Below, in pieces: positions 17,871-26,671 of a DNA stretch of 64,000 nucleotides. The first letter of the stretch is position 1. Each line of letters begins with the position of its first letter. Source of the DNA: CAWBRT01 sp963696525 (GTDB taxonomy: Bacteria > Acidobacteriota > Terriglobia > Terriglobales > Acidobacteriaceae); assembly GCA_963696525.1 (NCBI GenBank), contig CAVOKO010000010.1, positions 62,001 through 126,000 of the forward strand. The letters are read 5' to 3'. The notes under the pieces were generated by a model. It was given only the letters and a program-made list of their open reading frames with translations, had not been told where the DNA came from and did not search any database. The translations under genes and the position numbers were made by a program.

Positions 17871-18337
17871 AGCTTCTCCTCAGCTTGCTCCAACGCACAC
17901 AAAAGACACGCAGCTTGGATACTTGGGTGCAGAGACTTTCCGCGAAGCCAAAATAGTAGCTAGGAGGGAGATAGGACGTCAATCGAGATCTGCTGGCAAG
18001 GCTTTTGCTGAGATTGCAGCCGGAAAACAATCTTTGGCCGCGGCTCGCGTTGCCGTTGATCGCTGTGTCTTTCTGGCGGCAGAAAGCCTGATCAGGTGGC
18101 ACTACAGCCCGCCTCCCTCAGACCAGGTCCGCCATCAGGTTAGGACGCATTACGGTCTGCTCGGCGCGGTTACGTACCGATGACGGTACCCCACCCGTCG
18201 AAGATGAAATCAGCCCCACGGCGCCGGCTCGCGCAGAAATGCAAATTATCTTCCAGCCTGACTGCCGGAGCTGCCAGAAGTGCTCTTCCGGACTGCCTGT
18301 GGGGCTTGGTAAATATCAGGAGCAGATCAACCCGCCG
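17871..18337. other. Intergenic stretch without recognised gene
   Basis: A plus-strand frame crosses this region but lacks a ribosome-binding site and family motifs, so it is left out. The stretch should contain the promoter of the penicillin acylase gene at its left end. Nothing else is seen. Confidence 0.4.
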
Positions 18338-18799
18338 CTACTGCGATTTAGCGGCTTGCGCCCTTTCGGCCATCTTAGCCATCCGCTTCTGGATCACGTC
18401 CACCCGCTTGCGTATCTCTGGCGAGCTGCTCACGGCCTTCTCCACACCGGCCAAGAAATCGGGGTTTTCCATCTTTTGCCGCAATTCCTTCAGGAAAGGC
18501 TTGAATTTGGCATAGACAAATACCATCTCGCCATTCCAGGCGAAGAATAGACCGGAGTGGACAATCTCGTTCAGGATGAAGGAAGCCGCATACTCCCAGA
18601 AGGAAAAAACCTGCCGTGCCCAGGCGTTCTCCTGCGTTCCCAGAGCCTGCATGAGCTTGAGTACGTCGTCGACGCCCTGAGGGTGGAATTCAAAGTTCAT
18701 GAAGTTACGCGCCTTGCGCATTTCTGTTTCGCGGCGCAATTTGAAAAGTTTCATGCAGATGTCAGCATCCGTTGCGTTTGCTTTTCTACCTTTAACCAT
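18338..18799 (-). CDS. Conserved hypothetical protein, DUF4760-like helical protein
   Basis: 153 residues with a strong AAGGAGAGCGGGAA before the ATG. It is helical and basic at the C-terminus (RKRVDVIQKRMAKMAERAQ), with an aromatic-rich middle (FWEYAASFILNEIVHSGLFF) that could be a buried or membrane-touching helix. The pattern recalls DUF4760-type proteins of unknown function, but I cannot confirm it. Located downstream of the Lrp gene on the same strand with a 120-bp gap. Confidence 0.7.
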   Translation of the reverse strand: MVKGRKANATDADICMKLFKLRRETEMRKARNFMNFEFHPQGVDDVLKLMQALGTQENAWARQVFSFWEYAASFILNEIVHSGLFFAWNGEMVFVYAKFKPFLKELRQKMENPDFLAGVEKAVSSSPEIRKRVDVIQKRMAKMAERAQAAKSQ

Positions 18800-18919
18800 T
18801 TCCCGCTCTCCTTACAAAAATATTGAATTCAAGAACATTCCCACCGGCGAACCCAGCCCATCTCCAACATTTTCCAGAACCCAGCGATGAATGCGGGCGC
18901 TGCGTGTCACATGGATCAA

Positions 18920-19408
18920 TCAATTATCCAGTGCCAATTCGGTCGTTTTGCGCACTGTGCGCAAGGCGAACGAAGACTGGACGCGCAGCACCCCAGGCAG
19001 GCCGGTAAGTTTGTCATGGACGCGCATATAATCCGTGTTGTCTTTAATGATCACCCGCAGTAGATAATCGAAGTCGCCCGACATGAGATAACACTCCATG
19101 ACCTCCGGCACTGCGACTACCATCTTTTCGAACTGCTGCAGTTTCTCCTTCTGCTGCCCCTCCAGGGTAACCCTGACAAACACATTGCCCGGTTTTCCGA
19201 TGGCGGCTTGATTGATTAACATCACATATCGATCGATTATGCCACTCTGCTCCAGCAGGCGAACACGGCGCAGGCAGGCCGATTCGGAAAGCCCGACCCG
19301 GTCAGCAAGCTGCACATTGGAGACGCGCCCGTCTTTCTGCAGCACTCTGAGAATGGCTCGATCGATCTTGTCGATGTCGTATGTCGGCATATTCTGCATA
19401 TAGGTCAT
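18920..19408 (-). CDS. Lrp/AsnC family transcriptional regulator
   Basis: 162 residues. An N-terminal helix-turn-helix (DKIDRAILRVLQKDGR, then VQLADRVGLSESACLRRV) is followed by a RAM/AsnC ligand-binding domain (VPEVMECYLMSGDFDYLLRV). These proteins form octamer-type assemblies that respond to amino acids. It is divergent from alanine dehydrogenase with a 153-bp AT-rich gap, the classic arrangement in which the regulator controls ald in response to alanine. Start uncertain: three nearby ATGs (19408, 19399, 19390) all lack a clear ribosome-binding site. Confidence 0.92.
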   Translation of the reverse strand: MTYMQNMPTYDIDKIDRAILRVLQKDGRVSNVQLADRVGLSESACLRRVRLLEQSGIIDRYVMLINQAAIGKPGNVFVRVTLEGQQKEKLQQFEKMVVAVPEVMECYLMSGDFDYLLRVIIKDNTDYMRVHDKLTGLPGVLRVQSSFALRTVRKTTELALDN

Positions 19409-19561
19409 ATTTTATTGAAATAATCCATCAATATCTACAAATCTAGTCGAATCTTTGCAAGATAGCGTTTTGGTTTTGTTGCTATGCTCGGAACGTAACT
19501 CATTAGGTGTGCCGCCTGCTCCGCAGGCTCAAGGCCACCGTCATATGAGAGGAGCTTGAAC

Positions 19562-20695
19562 ATGATCGTGGGGATTCTGAAGGAAATTAAAGTTGAAGAG
19601 AATCGCGTCTGCATGACTCCGGCTGGAGTCGAGTTCATGACTGGCCATGGCCACATGGTACTGGTGGAAACATCGGCTGGCGTCGGCAGCGGTTTTTCCG
19701 ATGAGGCCTATCGCCGGGCCGGGGCGGAAATCGTGAGCACTCCGAACGAAGTCCATAAACGCGCCGAGATGGTCATGCACGTCAAGGAGCCCCAGCCGAG
19801 CGAATACGAGATGATTCGCGCGGGCCAGATCGTGTTTACCTATTTCCATTTTGCCGCTAACGAAAAGCTGACCAGGGCGATGATCAAACGGCGCTGCGTT
19901 TGTATCGCGTACGAAACCATAGTTGGCGCTCACAACAGCCTGCCGCTTTTGACCCCCATGAGCGAGGTGGCCGGGCGGATGGCAGTTCAGCAGGGCGCCA
20001 AATATCTTGAACGGACCCAAGGCGGGCGTGGCATCCTACTGGGCGGCGTTCCGGGTGTGGCACCCGCAACGGTGCTGGTTCTGGGTGGCGGGGTGGTCGG
20101 CACCCATGCTGCACAGATGGCATGCGGCTTGGGCGCCAAGGTCTATCTGTTGGATGCGAACCTTGACCGTCTGCGCCATCTCTCCGAGGTCATGCCTAAA
20201 AACTGCTTCCCGATGATGTCTTCAACAGCATGCATTCGGGAATTGGTACAGGAGGCCGATGTAGTCGTTGGCGCGGTCCTTCTGCACGGAGCGAAGACCC
20301 CCAAACTGATAACCCGTGACATGCTCAAGACCATGAAGAAGGGCGCCGTTCTGGTCGATGTGGCTATTGATCAGGGTGGCTGCTTTGAAACTTCGCGCCC
20401 CACTACGCATCAGGAGCCAACCTACGAGGTTGACGGTATAGTGCATTATTGTGTGGCGAATATGCCAGGAGCCGTGCCGCTTACATCCACCATGGCGCTG
20501 ACCAATGCAACCCTGCCGTATGCGGCGGCTATCGCAAGCAAAGGTTGGAGAGAGGCTGCCTCGTCAAGCCCGGGCATCAAGGCCGGCATCAACATCGCGG
20601 ACGGTTTGGTGACCTACCGCGGAGTGGCGGAAGCATTCAGCTTGGAGTGTACCCCAGTGGACGAGGTCCTGAAGGGAGAGGCAGTTTTGGTTTAA
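19562..20695 (+). CDS. ald: Alanine dehydrogenase
   Basis: 377 residues, close to the usual 370. The ATG at 19562 follows GAGAGGAGCTTGAAC. The N-terminus IVGILKEIKVEENRVCMTP is the classic Ald start; the catalytic domain has VMHVKEPQ with its conserved Lys, and the NAD domain has VLVLGGGVVGTHAAQMA and DVAIDQGGCFET. The cytoplasmic enzyme interconverts L-alanine and pyruvate plus ammonia. With the divergent Lrp regulator and the downstream FAD amino-acid oxidase it suggests an amino-acid catabolic block. A strong hairpin follows the stop. Confidence 0.96.
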   Translation: MIVGILKEIKVEENRVCMTPAGVEFMTGHGHMVLVETSAGVGSGFSDEAYRRAGAEIVSTPNEVHKRAEMVMHVKEPQPSEYEMIRAGQIVFTYFHFAANEKLTRAMIKRRCVCIAYETIVGAHNSLPLLTPMSEVAGRMAVQQGAKYLERTQGGRGILLGGVPGVAPATVLVLGGGVVGTHAAQMACGLGAKVYLLDANLDRLRHLSEVMPKNCFPMMSSTACIRELVQEADVVVGAVLLHGAKTPKLITRDMLKTMKKGAVLVDVAIDQGGCFETSRPTTHQEPTYEVDGIVHYCVANMPGAVPLTSTMALTNATLPYAAAIASKGWREAASSSPGIKAGINIADGLVTYRGVAEAFSLECTPVDEVLKGEAVLV

Positions 20696-20711
20696 CCCGG
20701 TGTCGAGCGCC

Positions 20712-20754
20712 GGTGCGCGTTCCGCGCTATTCATCGTGGCTCGGAACGCGCACC
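20712..20754 (+). terminator. Long GC-rich hairpin after ald
   Basis: GGTGCGCGTTCCG and CGGAACGCGCACC pair over 13 bp around a 17-nt loop, starting 16 bp after the ald stop codon. There is no T-tract, so it may act with Rho or as an mRNA-stabilising end. Confidence 0.65.
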
Positions 20755-20961
20755 AGCGTCTGCGGTACGAAGCAATCCCTCTATTACAAATGCCGTCAGC
20801 CGACCCCCGCAACAACCGCCAGAGTAACGATCAGCCGCGAACCGGACCAGCCTTGCACAGATCTGCTGGTTTAGACGATTCCCGTGGATAAGCGCCAAAT
20901 GCCAAAGACGAAAACAGCTTCATAGCGCGGCGGTACAATGTTTGCCCGGAGGGAAGGGCGC

Positions 20962-22119
20962 ATGGAAACTGCTGAGATTGTGATCGTCGGCGGCGGCATC
21001 GTGGGTTCCAGTATCGCTTATCACCTTACGCAGGCTGGGTGTAGGGATGTTCTGGTCATCGAACGCGAGACGCATCAAGGCAAGGGATCGACCGGCAAGA
21101 GCATGGGAGGGGTGCGAGCTCAATTCGCCACGCCGGTCAATATCCGCATGTCCCTCTACTCGATCCCGTTCTATGCGGATTTCGAGGAACGCACCGGTCA
21201 CGACTCAGGCTATCGAGCGCAAGGGTATCTGTTCCTGGCCACCAGTCAAAAGCACTTGGAGTATTTGCAGACCAACCAGGAGCAGCAAAGAAACCTAGGG
21301 CTGAAGAATGTCTGCATGCTGCCGCCCCCGGAGATCCAGCGTCTTTATCCCCTACTTCGCAGTGACGATATTGTTGGGGGGAGTTTCTGTTCCAGCGACG
21401 GCTTTGTCGATCCGCACAGCGCTATGACCGGCTTCATGAAATCTGCCCGGGAGCATGGCGCTCGTCTGTGGCGGGAGACTGAAGTGACCGGCATTCGCGT
21501 CGAAAGTGGCCGTGTGGCAGGCGTCGAGACCACACGCGGGCCGGTAGCAACACGCGTCGTGGTGAATGCCGCGGGCGCATGGGCCTCGCAAGTTGCCAGG
21601 ATGGCGAACGTGGATGCGCCCGTTGAACCGCTACGCCGCATGCTGGTGCCCAGTGAACCCTTCGATCAGTATCCTCCCACCGCACCAATGACCATCGACA
21701 TGTCCAATGGCTTCCACTTTCGACCGGAATCGCTGGGGTTTTTGTTGGCATGGAACGACCCCGACGAGCGGCCCAGCTACAACACGGAGTTTGATCCGGC
21801 GTTCGTCGAGAAGATTCTTGTGCACGCTGCCAACCGCGTACCCCTGTTCGAAAATCTGTCGATCAATCCGAAGCGCGCCTGGGCAGGACTTTACGAAATG
21901 ACACCAGATCATCATCCCATTCTGGGTCCGGTGGCCGAGGCCGTCGGCCTGTTCCTGGCCAACGGCTTCAGCGGTCACGGCGTCATGCACGCGCCGGCAA
22001 CCGGGAAAATTCTTTCGGACTTGATCCTGAACGGTTCCACCGACCTGATCGACGCGGCACTGTTGAGTCTCCGCCGGTTTGCCGAGGGAAAGTTCATCGA
22101 GGAAACTGCGGTCTTGTGA
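20962..22119 (+). CDS. FAD-dependent oxidoreductase of the DAO/sarcosine-oxidase-beta family
   Basis: 385 residues from the ATG at 20962, which follows GGAGGGAAGGGCGC. It has the dinucleotide-binding motif IVIVGGGIVGSSIAYHL, the GSTGKSMGGVRAQF segment that wraps the FAD, VVVNAAGAWASQVA, and the C-terminal GLYEMTPDHHPILGP and ANGFSGHGVMHAP signatures of the sarcosine/dimethylglycine/D-amino-acid oxidase group. It should oxidise a secondary amine or amino acid; the exact substrate is open. It lies downstream of ald but after a strong hairpin. The small membrane protein follows 34 bp later. Confidence 0.9.
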   Translation: METAEIVIVGGGIVGSSIAYHLTQAGCRDVLVIERETHQGKGSTGKSMGGVRAQFATPVNIRMSLYSIPFYADFEERTGHDSGYRAQGYLFLATSQKHLEYLQTNQEQQRNLGLKNVCMLPPPEIQRLYPLLRSDDIVGGSFCSSDGFVDPHSAMTGFMKSAREHGARLWRETEVTGIRVESGRVAGVETTRGPVATRVVVNAAGAWASQVARMANVDAPVEPLRRMLVPSEPFDQYPPTAPMTIDMSNGFHFRPESLGFLLAWNDPDERPSYNTEFDPAFVEKILVHAANRVPLFENLSINPKRAWAGLYEMTPDHHPILGPVAEAVGLFLANGFSGHGVMHAPATGKILSDLILNGSTDLIDAALLSLRRFAEGKFIEETAVL

Positions 22120-22153
22120 ACAATTGGCCGGGCTATTCAGGACAGGAGCTAGG

Positions 22154-22489
22154 ATGAACGCACTTGACCATATCTTCGGCTGGCTGATGATTGCCTTTGG
22201 GGTAGCTCAATCAGTTACGAACTTCCGCATCCAGTCGTCCAGTCATCTCACATTGTCACTGTCAGCAACAGCGGTGGCTGTGATCGTCAGTGGTTTTCTC
22301 AACGTATCGCGCGCCCGGTACAGCGATGGACTCACGCGAACGTTCTCGGTCATTGGCAATCTCTTGATTTTGGTGCTTGCGGTGGGGATTGCATGGCCGG
22401 TGCGCTACCACCTATTACACAATTGGCAGGCACTGGGAATTCTGGTCGTAACGACGATTGAACTGTTGTTTGCCTTCCGCCGTGGATAA
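22154..22489 (+). CDS. Small hypothetical membrane protein, 111 aa
   Basis: The start at 22154 is preceded by CAGGAGCTAGG. Three to four hydrophobic helices cover most of the chain (IFGWLMIAFGVAQSV, LTLSLSATAVAVIVSGF, VIGNLLILVLAVGIAW and ALGILVVTTIELLFAF). I do not recognise the family. The 34-bp gap after the FAD oxidoreductase suggests cotranscription, perhaps as a membrane partner or carrier accessory. Confidence 0.7.
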   Translation: MNALDHIFGWLMIAFGVAQSVTNFRIQSSSHLTLSLSATAVAVIVSGFLNVSRARYSDGLTRTFSVIGNLLILVLAVGIAWPVRYHLLHNWQALGILVVTTIELLFAFRRG

Positions 22490-22694
22490 AAACATTGATA
22501 ACCTGCTCATCGAGGTTCTACACGAAAGACACAGCAAGGACAGGCTCGATACAGCGAGCAATAGACTTTGAGCGACAAGGTTCAGGATCTGATCGTTGAC
22601 TGGATGAATCGTGGACACGCTGAATGAATTGTATTGATCCCGCCTATTTCATCTGGTAGCATCTCTGCCCAAAGTACAAGTGAGTTATTTTTCT

Positions 22695-22747
22695 AGACCT
22701 ATAAAGGTCTGATCACCAGACCATTCTGGGCCGAGTTTGGGTTTTTT
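22695..22747 (+). promoter_or_regulatory. Tandem mutually exclusive hairpins before the porin gene (possible attenuator)
   Basis: Four short segments can pair in alternative ways: AGACCT (22695-22700) with AGGTCT (22705-22710); GGTCT (22706-22710) with AGACC (22718-22722); and CCAGA (22716-22720) with TCTGG (22725-22729). A T6 run (22742-22747) follows, and the porin ATG is at 22785. This overlap resembles a leader that switches between terminator and antiterminator folds, or a palindromic operator array. It is unproven; no leader peptide or known riboswitch motif was recognised. Confidence 0.35.
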
Positions 22748-22784
22748 GTAATTGTCAAAAATAGCGAAAGGTCAGGAGGAAAGT

Positions 22785-24509
22785 ATGAATAGATCATGGC
22801 GGCGTCTCCGGCTGTGTGCAGGAGTTGCACTATCGGTTCTTATCATGATCCTGGGCACGAGTAGCTTTGCCAACGCCCAGGCGGCGAGTGAAGCGCAGAT
22901 TAAAGCGCTCGAAGACAGGATCGACCAATTACAGCGCACTGTCGACAAACTGACGGCGGCGCAGGCAAAGACCGCCGACGAAGCCGAGGCGGCGCGGAAG
23001 CAGGCGAGTCAAGCTCAAACCCAGGCGGCTCAAGCCCAGACCCAGGCGACTCAAGCCCAAGCCAAGGTGGGAACGGTGGAGCTCGACAGCAACGGCCACA
23101 GATTCTTCGAGCACAAAAAGGGCACCACCGCTACCTTCTATACCAACGGGGGTGAGATTTCAGGTTATGGCAACCTCGACGTCTCGTTCGACGGGTCGAC
23201 GAAGGACGCCAAGGGTGTAAACTTGGGCGGCAATACTCCCCCGGTCGGAAATTTCGGCTGGATGCCGGCCATCTCGACGAACATTTCTTATTTGGGTATC
23301 CGCGGTTTCCAACGGATTGGCGATCACCCCTTCAACTTCGTGTACCAGTTGGAAGTCGGCTTCGACATTTCAGCGACGCCGGGATTGAAACTATCCAACA
23401 GCAACCTGAGCGATACCGTCAACGGCGCCTTATTCAATCGAAATACCTACATAGGACTTTCCAGGCCGACCTGGGGCGCTATAAAGATTGGCAAGACGGA
23501 CGCGCCCTACAAGACCACGACGGCGGAGTTTAATCCGTTCTCCGGCATGCTCGGCGATTACCAGGTGATCATGGGCAATACAGGCGGCGACAACCGGGTC
23601 GAGTTTGGCACCCGGCTCGACCACGCGCTTTGGTACGAATCACCAAAATTCGGCGGCGGCTTCCAGTTCAATGCCTTGTTCGCACCGGGCCAGAACCGCT
23701 CCAGCACCAGTGACAATGTCGCCGCGGGCGAATCTGATTGCGCGGGCGGCAACGCTCCTGAAAGCGGCGGAAATTTACCCATCGCGTGCAACGACGGCGC
23801 GTTCAGCAACGCGGTGAGCACTAATCTCAGCTATACAAAGGGCCGGCTCTACATCACCGGCGCCTATGAATTTCACCAGAACGTCAACCGGCAGAGCGAC
23901 ATTGTGGGCATGTATGGGTGGCCTGGCACGCCGACCACCACAATCGCAACCGCAACGGGTATAGCCCTATTCAACGGGGATGTTGCAAATGAGGATGCCG
24001 CCAAGATCGGAATCATGTATCACTTCCCGAAGACCACGGTTGGCGTCATCGGCGAAGATATGCATCGCTACGTCCCCTCGGATCTGAAATTCCAGAATGA
24101 GCGCCAACGGTACGGTACATGGTTAGTCGTGAGCCAAAAGCTCAGCGACAATGACAGTTTGCATTTCGGCTGGGCGCATGCATTCCAGGCCCCCGGCGAT
24201 CCCGGACAGCATAACGACAGCACGCTTACGACCGCCGACGGTGCAACTTACGCTGCCCATAGGAACCAGGCGGACATGGTAACTTTGGCGTATAAGCACA
24301 CGTTCTTGCGGAACTTGACTTGGTATATCGATGCAGCTGCGACCTTCAACGGACCTAGCGCCCATTACGATCTGGGCGCGGGCGGACGGGGGGTTACCAC
24401 CGATTGCCACGACGCCTTCAGCACCTCGAGCGGCGTCAATGCCACCCCGCACTGCTACACAGGCACAACGCTGGTGGGGGTTTCCTCCGGCTTGCAATGG
24501 AAGTTCTAA
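22785..24509 (+). CDS. Gram-negative porin with N-terminal coiled coil
   Basis: 574 residues from the ATG at 22785, set by GGTCAGGAGGAAAGT. A signal peptide (about residues 1-31, ending ANAQA) is followed by a coiled coil, IKALEDRIDQLQRTVDKL, then an Ala/Gln-rich heptad tract with repeating AQTQA units (residues 71-95), and then a beta-barrel rich in Gly and aromatic residues that ends in QWKF, the C-terminal Phe expected by the BAM machinery. The barrel has NTYIGLSRPTWGAIKIGK, a general-porin signature segment. It forms an outer-membrane channel; the coiled coil may trimerise or span to peptidoglycan. A strong terminator hairpin follows. Confidence 0.9.
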   Translation: MNRSWRRLRLCAGVALSVLIMILGTSSFANAQAASEAQIKALEDRIDQLQRTVDKLTAAQAKTADEAEAARKQASQAQTQAAQAQTQATQAQAKVGTVELDSNGHRFFEHKKGTTATFYTNGGEISGYGNLDVSFDGSTKDAKGVNLGGNTPPVGNFGWMPAISTNISYLGIRGFQRIGDHPFNFVYQLEVGFDISATPGLKLSNSNLSDTVNGALFNRNTYIGLSRPTWGAIKIGKTDAPYKTTTAEFNPFSGMLGDYQVIMGNTGGDNRVEFGTRLDHALWYESPKFGGGFQFNALFAPGQNRSSTSDNVAAGESDCAGGNAPESGGNLPIACNDGAFSNAVSTNLSYTKGRLYITGAYEFHQNVNRQSDIVGMYGWPGTPTTTIATATGIALFNGDVANEDAAKIGIMYHFPKTTVGVIGEDMHRYVPSDLKFQNERQRYGTWLVVSQKLSDNDSLHFGWAHAFQAPGDPGQHNDSTLTTADGATYAAHRNQADMVTLAYKHTFLRNLTWYIDAAATFNGPSAHYDLGAGGRGVTTDCHDAFSTSSGVNATPHCYTGTTLVGVSSGLQWKF

Positions 24510-24524
24510 CCATCGGTTTCGAAA

Positions 24525-24564
24525 GTCATGCTCCTCGCACGGTATATCGTACGAGGAGCATGAC
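24525..24564 (+). terminator. Hairpin after the porin gene
   Basis: GTCATGCTCCTCG and CGAGGAGCATGAC pair over 13 bp, extended inside the loop by ACG/CGT, starting 15 bp after the porin stop codon. No long T-tract is present. Confidence 0.7.
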
Positions 24565-24900
24565 GGACCATGCAGTAACGGGCTGCATCGGCGCCTTCGC
24601 GTCTCAGTAGTGCAAGGTCTGGTGCGTTTGCTGAGCGGATGAGAAGACTGTAGCTATGTTCCACCCTCGTTTTTCGGCGGGACATATAGAGAGTTGCGTG
24701 GTTTGAGCACGTATCCGCGCCGTCCGTTGGTGAGTTGTTTGAATGCTTAAGTCAAGCGGGGAGCTGTGGTGTACAAAAAGCTGAACTCAATGGGAACGTT
24801 GATTCAGAAAACAACCACGGAGGCTCCTTCGCTGACATAGGTATTACATAATTGCTCGCGAAAAGGTCCAGCCCAAATTATTGGCCTAGGATTTCAAGAG
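24565..24900. other. Convergent intergenic stretch without recognised gene
   Basis: No gene is supported. The stretch separates the plus-strand porin from the minus-strand MaoC gene and contains no clear repeat or promoter. Confidence 0.45.
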
Positions 24901-25326
24901 CTATCCGGGCAGTTTTGCCTGTGCTTCGCCGTCCATCACCACTTCGCCGGTCTGCTTCTTGATGACAGTCGAAATTCGAGCAACGCTCTTCGGTAGGATC
25001 TCAACGATCTTGGCTTCCAGTGTGACTGTGTCGCCAATAAAGACCGGCAGCTTGAAGTTGCAAACCTGGCTCAGATAGATGGTGCCAATGCCGGGCATAT
25101 CCATGCCTAGAACTTTCGAGATGATGCCGAACAGAATCGCGCCATGCGCCACGCGCTGTCCGAATCTGCTTTTCTTGGCGGTATCATCGTCTAGGTGGAT
25201 AGGATTGCGATCGCCCGTCAGTTCAGCAAACGCTCGGACCAATTTGTCGTCTACCACTTGGGAGTAGTTATGGGTGAGACCAACGTAGTATTTCTTTCTT
25301 GCTGGTACTGTTGTTGGCGGCGCCAT
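24901..25326 (-). CDS. MaoC-type hotdog hydratase (R-specific enoyl-CoA hydratase-like)
   Basis: 141 residues from the ATG at 25326, preceded by ATGAGGAGCTTAGAA. The hydratase signature is FAELTGDRNPIHLDDDTAKKSRFGQRVAHG, split here for length: the Asp of GDRNPIH and His of PIHLD are the catalytic dyad of MaoC/PhaJ enzymes, which hydrate trans-2-enoyl-CoA to (R)-3-hydroxyacyl-CoA. It is the last gene of the minus-strand run containing BKACE, 319 bp beyond it and after its terminator hairpin, so it may have its own promoter. In this context it may prepare a hydroxyacyl substrate or act as a thioesterase-like hotdog. Confidence 0.88.
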   Translation of the reverse strand: MAPPTTVPARKKYYVGLTHNYSQVVDDKLVRAFAELTGDRNPIHLDDDTAKKSRFGQRVAHGAILFGIISKVLGMDMPGIGTIYLSQVCNFKLPVFIGDTVTLEAKIVEILPKSVARISTVIKKQTGEVVMDGEAQAKLPG

Positions 25327-25645
25327 TTCTAAGCTCCTCATGATTGCGTTCGCCGACTGCTGCTTTCGAGCCTTATCGGACTAGCGCGGGTACGGCGGGG
25401 TTCCCGGAAAGCAGGCTTGTATTCCCCTAGTGAACAATAACATTACTCCTGGCCCCACGGCACCCGGCTTGGCCCCTTTGACCGGCCAACCGCCGCCGCT
25501 AGGGGCCATTTCCTATCTCCTATCGCGAGTGGCTACATCTCCATCAGCACGAGCTATCAGCCGAAGCCTGCGATCGCACAGAAAAATCCCACCGGGGGCG
25601 GTGGGATATGCCGGCAGACAAATGTCCCGACTTAAGCATCTCGCG
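25327..25645. other. Intergenic stretch between BKACE and MaoC genes
   Basis: It holds the terminator hairpin at 25586-25607 and no recognised gene. The promoter of the MaoC gene should lie in the left half. Confidence 0.5.
25586..25607 (-). terminator. Rho-independent terminator after BKACE gene
   Basis: Read on the minus strand, ATCCCACC pairs with GGTGGGAT around a 6-nt C-rich loop and is followed directly by TTTTTC. It lies 39 bp past the BKACE stop. This is the cleanest intrinsic terminator in the window and marks the 3' end of the catabolic operon. Confidence 0.8.
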
Positions 25646-26596
25646 CTATCTTGCGGCGGTAGCAGCTTCAGCCCATCCCGTATGGATTCTGCCTTTGAGT
25701 CCCAGCATTGCGCGCGCTTCGTCTGCACTTGCGATTTCAATACTGAGCTGGTTTGCGACATTGACTACGCGCGTTACCTGGTCCGCGCTGCCCTTCGCCA
25801 GTTGGCCAGGGCCGACGTAAAGATTATCCTCGAGGCCTACTCGCGTGTTCCCGCCCATAGTCATTGCGACGGCCATCAACGGCAATTGCGCTTTACCCGC
25901 CGCACAGGCTGACCACACGAAATTCTTTTCGCCAATCGCGCGAATAGCAGTTTCATACAGAAAGACAAGGTTCTGCGTGGTCGCTGGAATGCCGCCTAGG
26001 ATGCCCAAAACAAACTGCATGTAGACCGGCGGTTTCAGGACTCCAAGATCCATGAGGTGCTTAATGTTGTTGATCATGCCTACGTCATAAACTTCAAGCT
26101 CGGGCGTGGTTCCGGCATCCTGCATTGCTTTGGCATAGTACTTGAGAGTCTTGAAGGTGTTCGAGAAGATCAAGTCTTCAGTCGATTCCAAATATGGAAT
26201 CTCCCAGTCGAAACGCGGCTGTTTGATCTTGGCGGTCAGAGGGTAGATGGCGAAGTTGATGGATCCGGAGTTCAGCGAAGCTAGTTCGGGTTTCAGAACG
26301 CTGATGGGGCGAACTCTTTCTTCCATCGACATGCCTAACCCGCCGCCGGTAGTCACACAGATCACCACGTTACAGCGGGACGAAATCTTGGTGACGATCT
26401 CACGGAAAAGATTGAAGTCGCTGCTCGGCTTTCCCGTCTTTGGATCGCGAGCATGGACATGCACAACCGCCGCGCCAGCCGCGTTGGCCTTCACCGCGTC
26501 TTCAACTATTTCGTCCGGCGTAAAGGGAAGATAGGGAGAAAGACTAGGAACGTGGATCGCGCCTGTCACTGCTGCCGTTATGATTAGTTTTGCCAT
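25646..26596 (-). CDS. Beta-keto acid cleavage enzyme (BKACE, DUF849 family)
   Basis: 316 residues from the ATG at 26596, preceded by ATAGGAGATTTTAGA. The metal-site HVHARDP (His-46, His-48) and the RVGLEDN block (Arg-252, Glu-256, Asp-257) match the 3-keto-5-aminohexanoate cleavage enzyme of lysine fermentation. The family condenses a beta-keto acid with acetyl-CoA, giving acetoacetate and a new acyl-CoA. The N-terminal TGAIH replaces TGAE, marking a different subgroup and so a different keto acid. Neighbours (a ketopantoate-reductase-like enzyme, MFS and hydroxyacyl-CoA dehydrogenase) fit an operon that imports and oxidises a beta-hydroxy acid. The substrate is not determinable from sequence. 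Confidence 0.93.
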   Translation of the reverse strand: MAKLIITAAVTGAIHVPSLSPYLPFTPDEIVEDAVKANAAGAAVVHVHARDPKTGKPSSDFNLFREIVTKISSRCNVVICVTTGGGLGMSMEERVRPISVLKPELASLNSGSINFAIYPLTAKIKQPRFDWEIPYLESTEDLIFSNTFKTLKYYAKAMQDAGTTPELEVYDVGMINNIKHLMDLGVLKPPVYMQFVLGILGGIPATTQNLVFLYETAIRAIGEKNFVWSACAAGKAQLPLMAVAMTMGGNTRVGLEDNLYVGPGQLAKGSADQVTRVVNVANQLSIEIASADEARAMLGLKGRIHTGWAEAATAAR

Positions 26597-26671
26597 TCTA
26601 AAATCTCCTATACCACTGGCTTCATCCGCCTTCTGAGGCGGCAAATAACCTACTCGTAACTCTGTATGTCC

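Noticed and set aside
17683..18183. 166-codon plus-strand frame
   Set aside because: Its first half is the antisense of the penicillin acylase signal-peptide region, and the second half lacks start signals and motifs.
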